Below are positions 39,859 to 41,504 of a stretch of 41,504 nt of DNA, in pieces. Below the pieces are notes generated by a model. The model did no database searches. It was not told the origin of the DNA and worked only from the letters and a program-made list of their open reading frames with translations. Source of the stretch: Planctomycetes bacterium GWC2_45_44 (GTDB lineage Bacteria > Planctomycetota > Phycisphaerae > Sedimentisphaerales > UBA12454); contig MHXU01000133.1 in NCBI GenBank assembly GCA_001824555.1, forward strand, positions 1-41,504, written 5' to 3'. A program made the position numbers and the translations under genes. Each line of letters opens with the position of its first letter. Position 1 is the first letter of the stretch.

Positions 39859-41504
39859 ATGAATAGTACAGCAAATATGTCAGCGGACAGGGCGGTTGAA
39901 TCTGTGCAGGATGCAAAGATCAGAGCGGTAATAGGTGATAACAGATGTTTTATGCCTACCCAGTTGGCCATAGAGACAGTAAGAGCCTGTAATGCGAAAT
40001 GTATTATGTGTCCGTCAACTGTAATGCAGAGGCCGAAGGGTTTTATGCGGAAAGAGGTGCATGAAACGATTTTAAGCAAGATATCGCGATGGGGAGCGCC
40101 GATATCGTTGATTACCCATGCTGGAGTTGGAGAGCCGCTGCTGGATAAAATGCTCGAAGAGAGGATAAAACACGAAAAGGAAGTTTTTCCTAATGCGCAG
40201 ATAAATGTATATACCAACGGCGGTCTTCTTGATGAAGAACGCGCGTTGAAACTTATCGCATCTGGCGTGGACGTGGTTTCTTTCAGCGTGAACGGTTTTC
40301 ATAAGGAAACCTATGAAGCTGTTATGAAAATACCGCGGGATACTACTTATGAAAATGTCGAGAGGTTTTGCCGGCTGAAAAAACAGATGGGCTCGAATGT
40401 CGGCATCTGTGTTTCGCTTATTAAGACCGACCTGTGCTCACAGCAGGAGATTGAGGAATACAAGCAGTATTGGAATACGAAAAATGTAAAAGTTTTAACT
40501 CCGCCATGGATAAGCTGGGGTAATTTTTTTGAGCATTCCGTTAGCGGGCATAAACTGCCGTGTTTTTTTATCTGGAAGTCGATGGTATTTGATTATGACG
40601 GCACCGTCAAGAGGTGCTGTGAGGATTATGATTCGCAATATCCGATGGGCAATATTATGACGCAGGAACCGTCGGAGATATTTAATTCGCCGCGTATGCA
40701 GCAGCAGCGGAACGACCAATTGAGCGGAATTTTTACATACCCTGACATCTGCAAAAATTGTATCGAAACATTTGAGCCGGCTAAGGATTTCTGGAACAGT
40801 TCGCCACCGCTTTACAGTGAGCGGAAACCAAAACAGTCAGGCCTGGAGAGCAAAATGATTAGCGTTCTTGATACTTCCGTGTGCGACAACAACCTCGGAA
40901 ACTGGATAATAATGGATTCTGTTGACAAATATCTGCATCAGATTTTTCCATCAGAATTTTTCATCAGGCTTCCTTACTTGGAGAACATCGGCACTGAGGC
41001 TGTTAAATATATCAAATCGAGCGAATTTACTTTCTTTGGCGGAACAAATTCACTTTCCAGCGAGATGGAAAAATATAAGCAAATCGGTATAGACCACACC
41101 AATTATGAACAAATAAAAAGAATAGTTTTGTTTGGAGTTGGCTGGTGGCAGTATCAGGGTGCAATAAGCAGTCATACCCAGCAGATATTAAAGCATTGTC
41201 TGCATCCATCTGTTTATCATTCTGTCAGAGATTCATATTCAAAAAATAAATTAGCGGCTATTGGTATTAACAATGTTTTGGTTACCGGCTGTCCGACGCT
41301 GTGGCAGCTTACAGAAGAACATTGCAGACAGATACCGCGGAATAAAGCCGAAAATGTCCTTTTGGCATTCACTAACTATTCGCAGGACAAGAGCGATTCG
41401 GAACTGTTTAACATCGTTCAAAACCGTTATAAAAATATTTTTGTGTGGGTGCAGGGGCCCGAAGATTTGGAATACGCAAAGAGCTTTGGCGGAAAAATCA
41501 ATAT
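39859..41504 (+). CDS. Radical SAM/SPASM-like protein fused to a polysaccharide pyruvyl transferase-like domain (truncated by window end)
   Basis: Open from ATG 39859 to the window end. IETVRACNAKCIMCPSTVMQRPKGFM (CxxxCxxC), FDYDGTVKRCCEDYDSQYPMGNI...YPDICKNCIETF, then VLFGVGWWQYQGAISSHTQQILKHCLHPSVYHSVRDSYSKNKLAAIGINNVLVTGCPTLWQL. Confidence 0.8.
   Translation, partial: MNSTANMSADRAVESVQDAKIRAVIGDNRCFMPTQLAIETVRACNAKCIMCPSTVMQRPKGFMRKEVHETILSKISRWGAPISLITHAGVGEPLLDKMLEERIKHEKEVFPNAQINVYTNGGLLDEERALKLIASGVDVVSFSVNGFHKETYEAVMKIPRDTTYENVERFCRLKKQMGSNVGICVSLIKTDLCSQQEIEEYKQYWNTKNVKVLTPPWISWGNFFEHSVSGHKLPCFFIWKSMVFDYDGTVKRCCEDYDSQYPMGNIMTQEPSEIFNSPRMQQQRNDQLSGIFTYPDICKNCIETFEPAKDFWNSSPPLYSERKPKQSGLESKMISVLDTSVCDNNLGNWIIMDSVDKYLHQIFPSEFFIRLPYLENIGTEAVKYIKSSEFTFFGGTNSLSSEMEKYKQIGIDHTNYEQIKRIVLFGVGWWQYQGAISSHTQQILKHCLHPSVYHSVRDSYSKNKLAAIGINNVLVTGCPTLWQLTEEHCRQIPRNKAENVLLAFTNYSQDKSDSELFNIVQNRYKNIFVWVQGPEDLEYAKSFGGKIN

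Overview
The window appears to be chromosomal DNA from a Planctomycetes/PVC-like Gram-negative bacterium (lineage inferred from gene content, not tested). From left to right it holds: (1) a housekeeping block with HPr (cut by the left edge), PTS EI, a TIGR03936-type protein, RNase G/E, KdsD, KdsC, a 740-aa LptC/OstA-like protein, a DUF2157 + GDYXXLXY pair, a probable PPi-type phosphofructokinase and a double-SIS protein; (2) an rRNA transcription unit with no 16S gene: tandem promoters, boxA-like sites, tRNA-Ile(GAU), tRNA-Ala(UGC), 23S, 5S and terminator; (3) an accessory stretch with a DUF4160/DUF2442 pair, a sigma-54 activator with a degenerate receiver, a DUF2089 gene, a membrane protein and a six-repeat PEP-CTERM protein; (4) a flagellar rod/hook/junction operon (flgD-E-[PilZ-like]-F-G-A-H-I-J-N-K-L) behind a near-consensus sigma-54 promoter; (5) a TPR/glycosyltransferase region ending in a radical SAM/SPASM + polysaccharide-pyruvyl-transferase-like fusion that runs off the right edge and is missing from the ORF track. 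The most unusual signal is a set of small intergenic hairpin families with constant flanks and compensatory stem changes. They are clustered at 10.7, 21.8-23.8 and 31.6 kb, and the 31.6 kb cluster is bounded by an 11-bp direct repeat that looks like a target-site duplication at the end of flgI. All calls come from reading the sequence and supplied translations; no database search or folding program was run.
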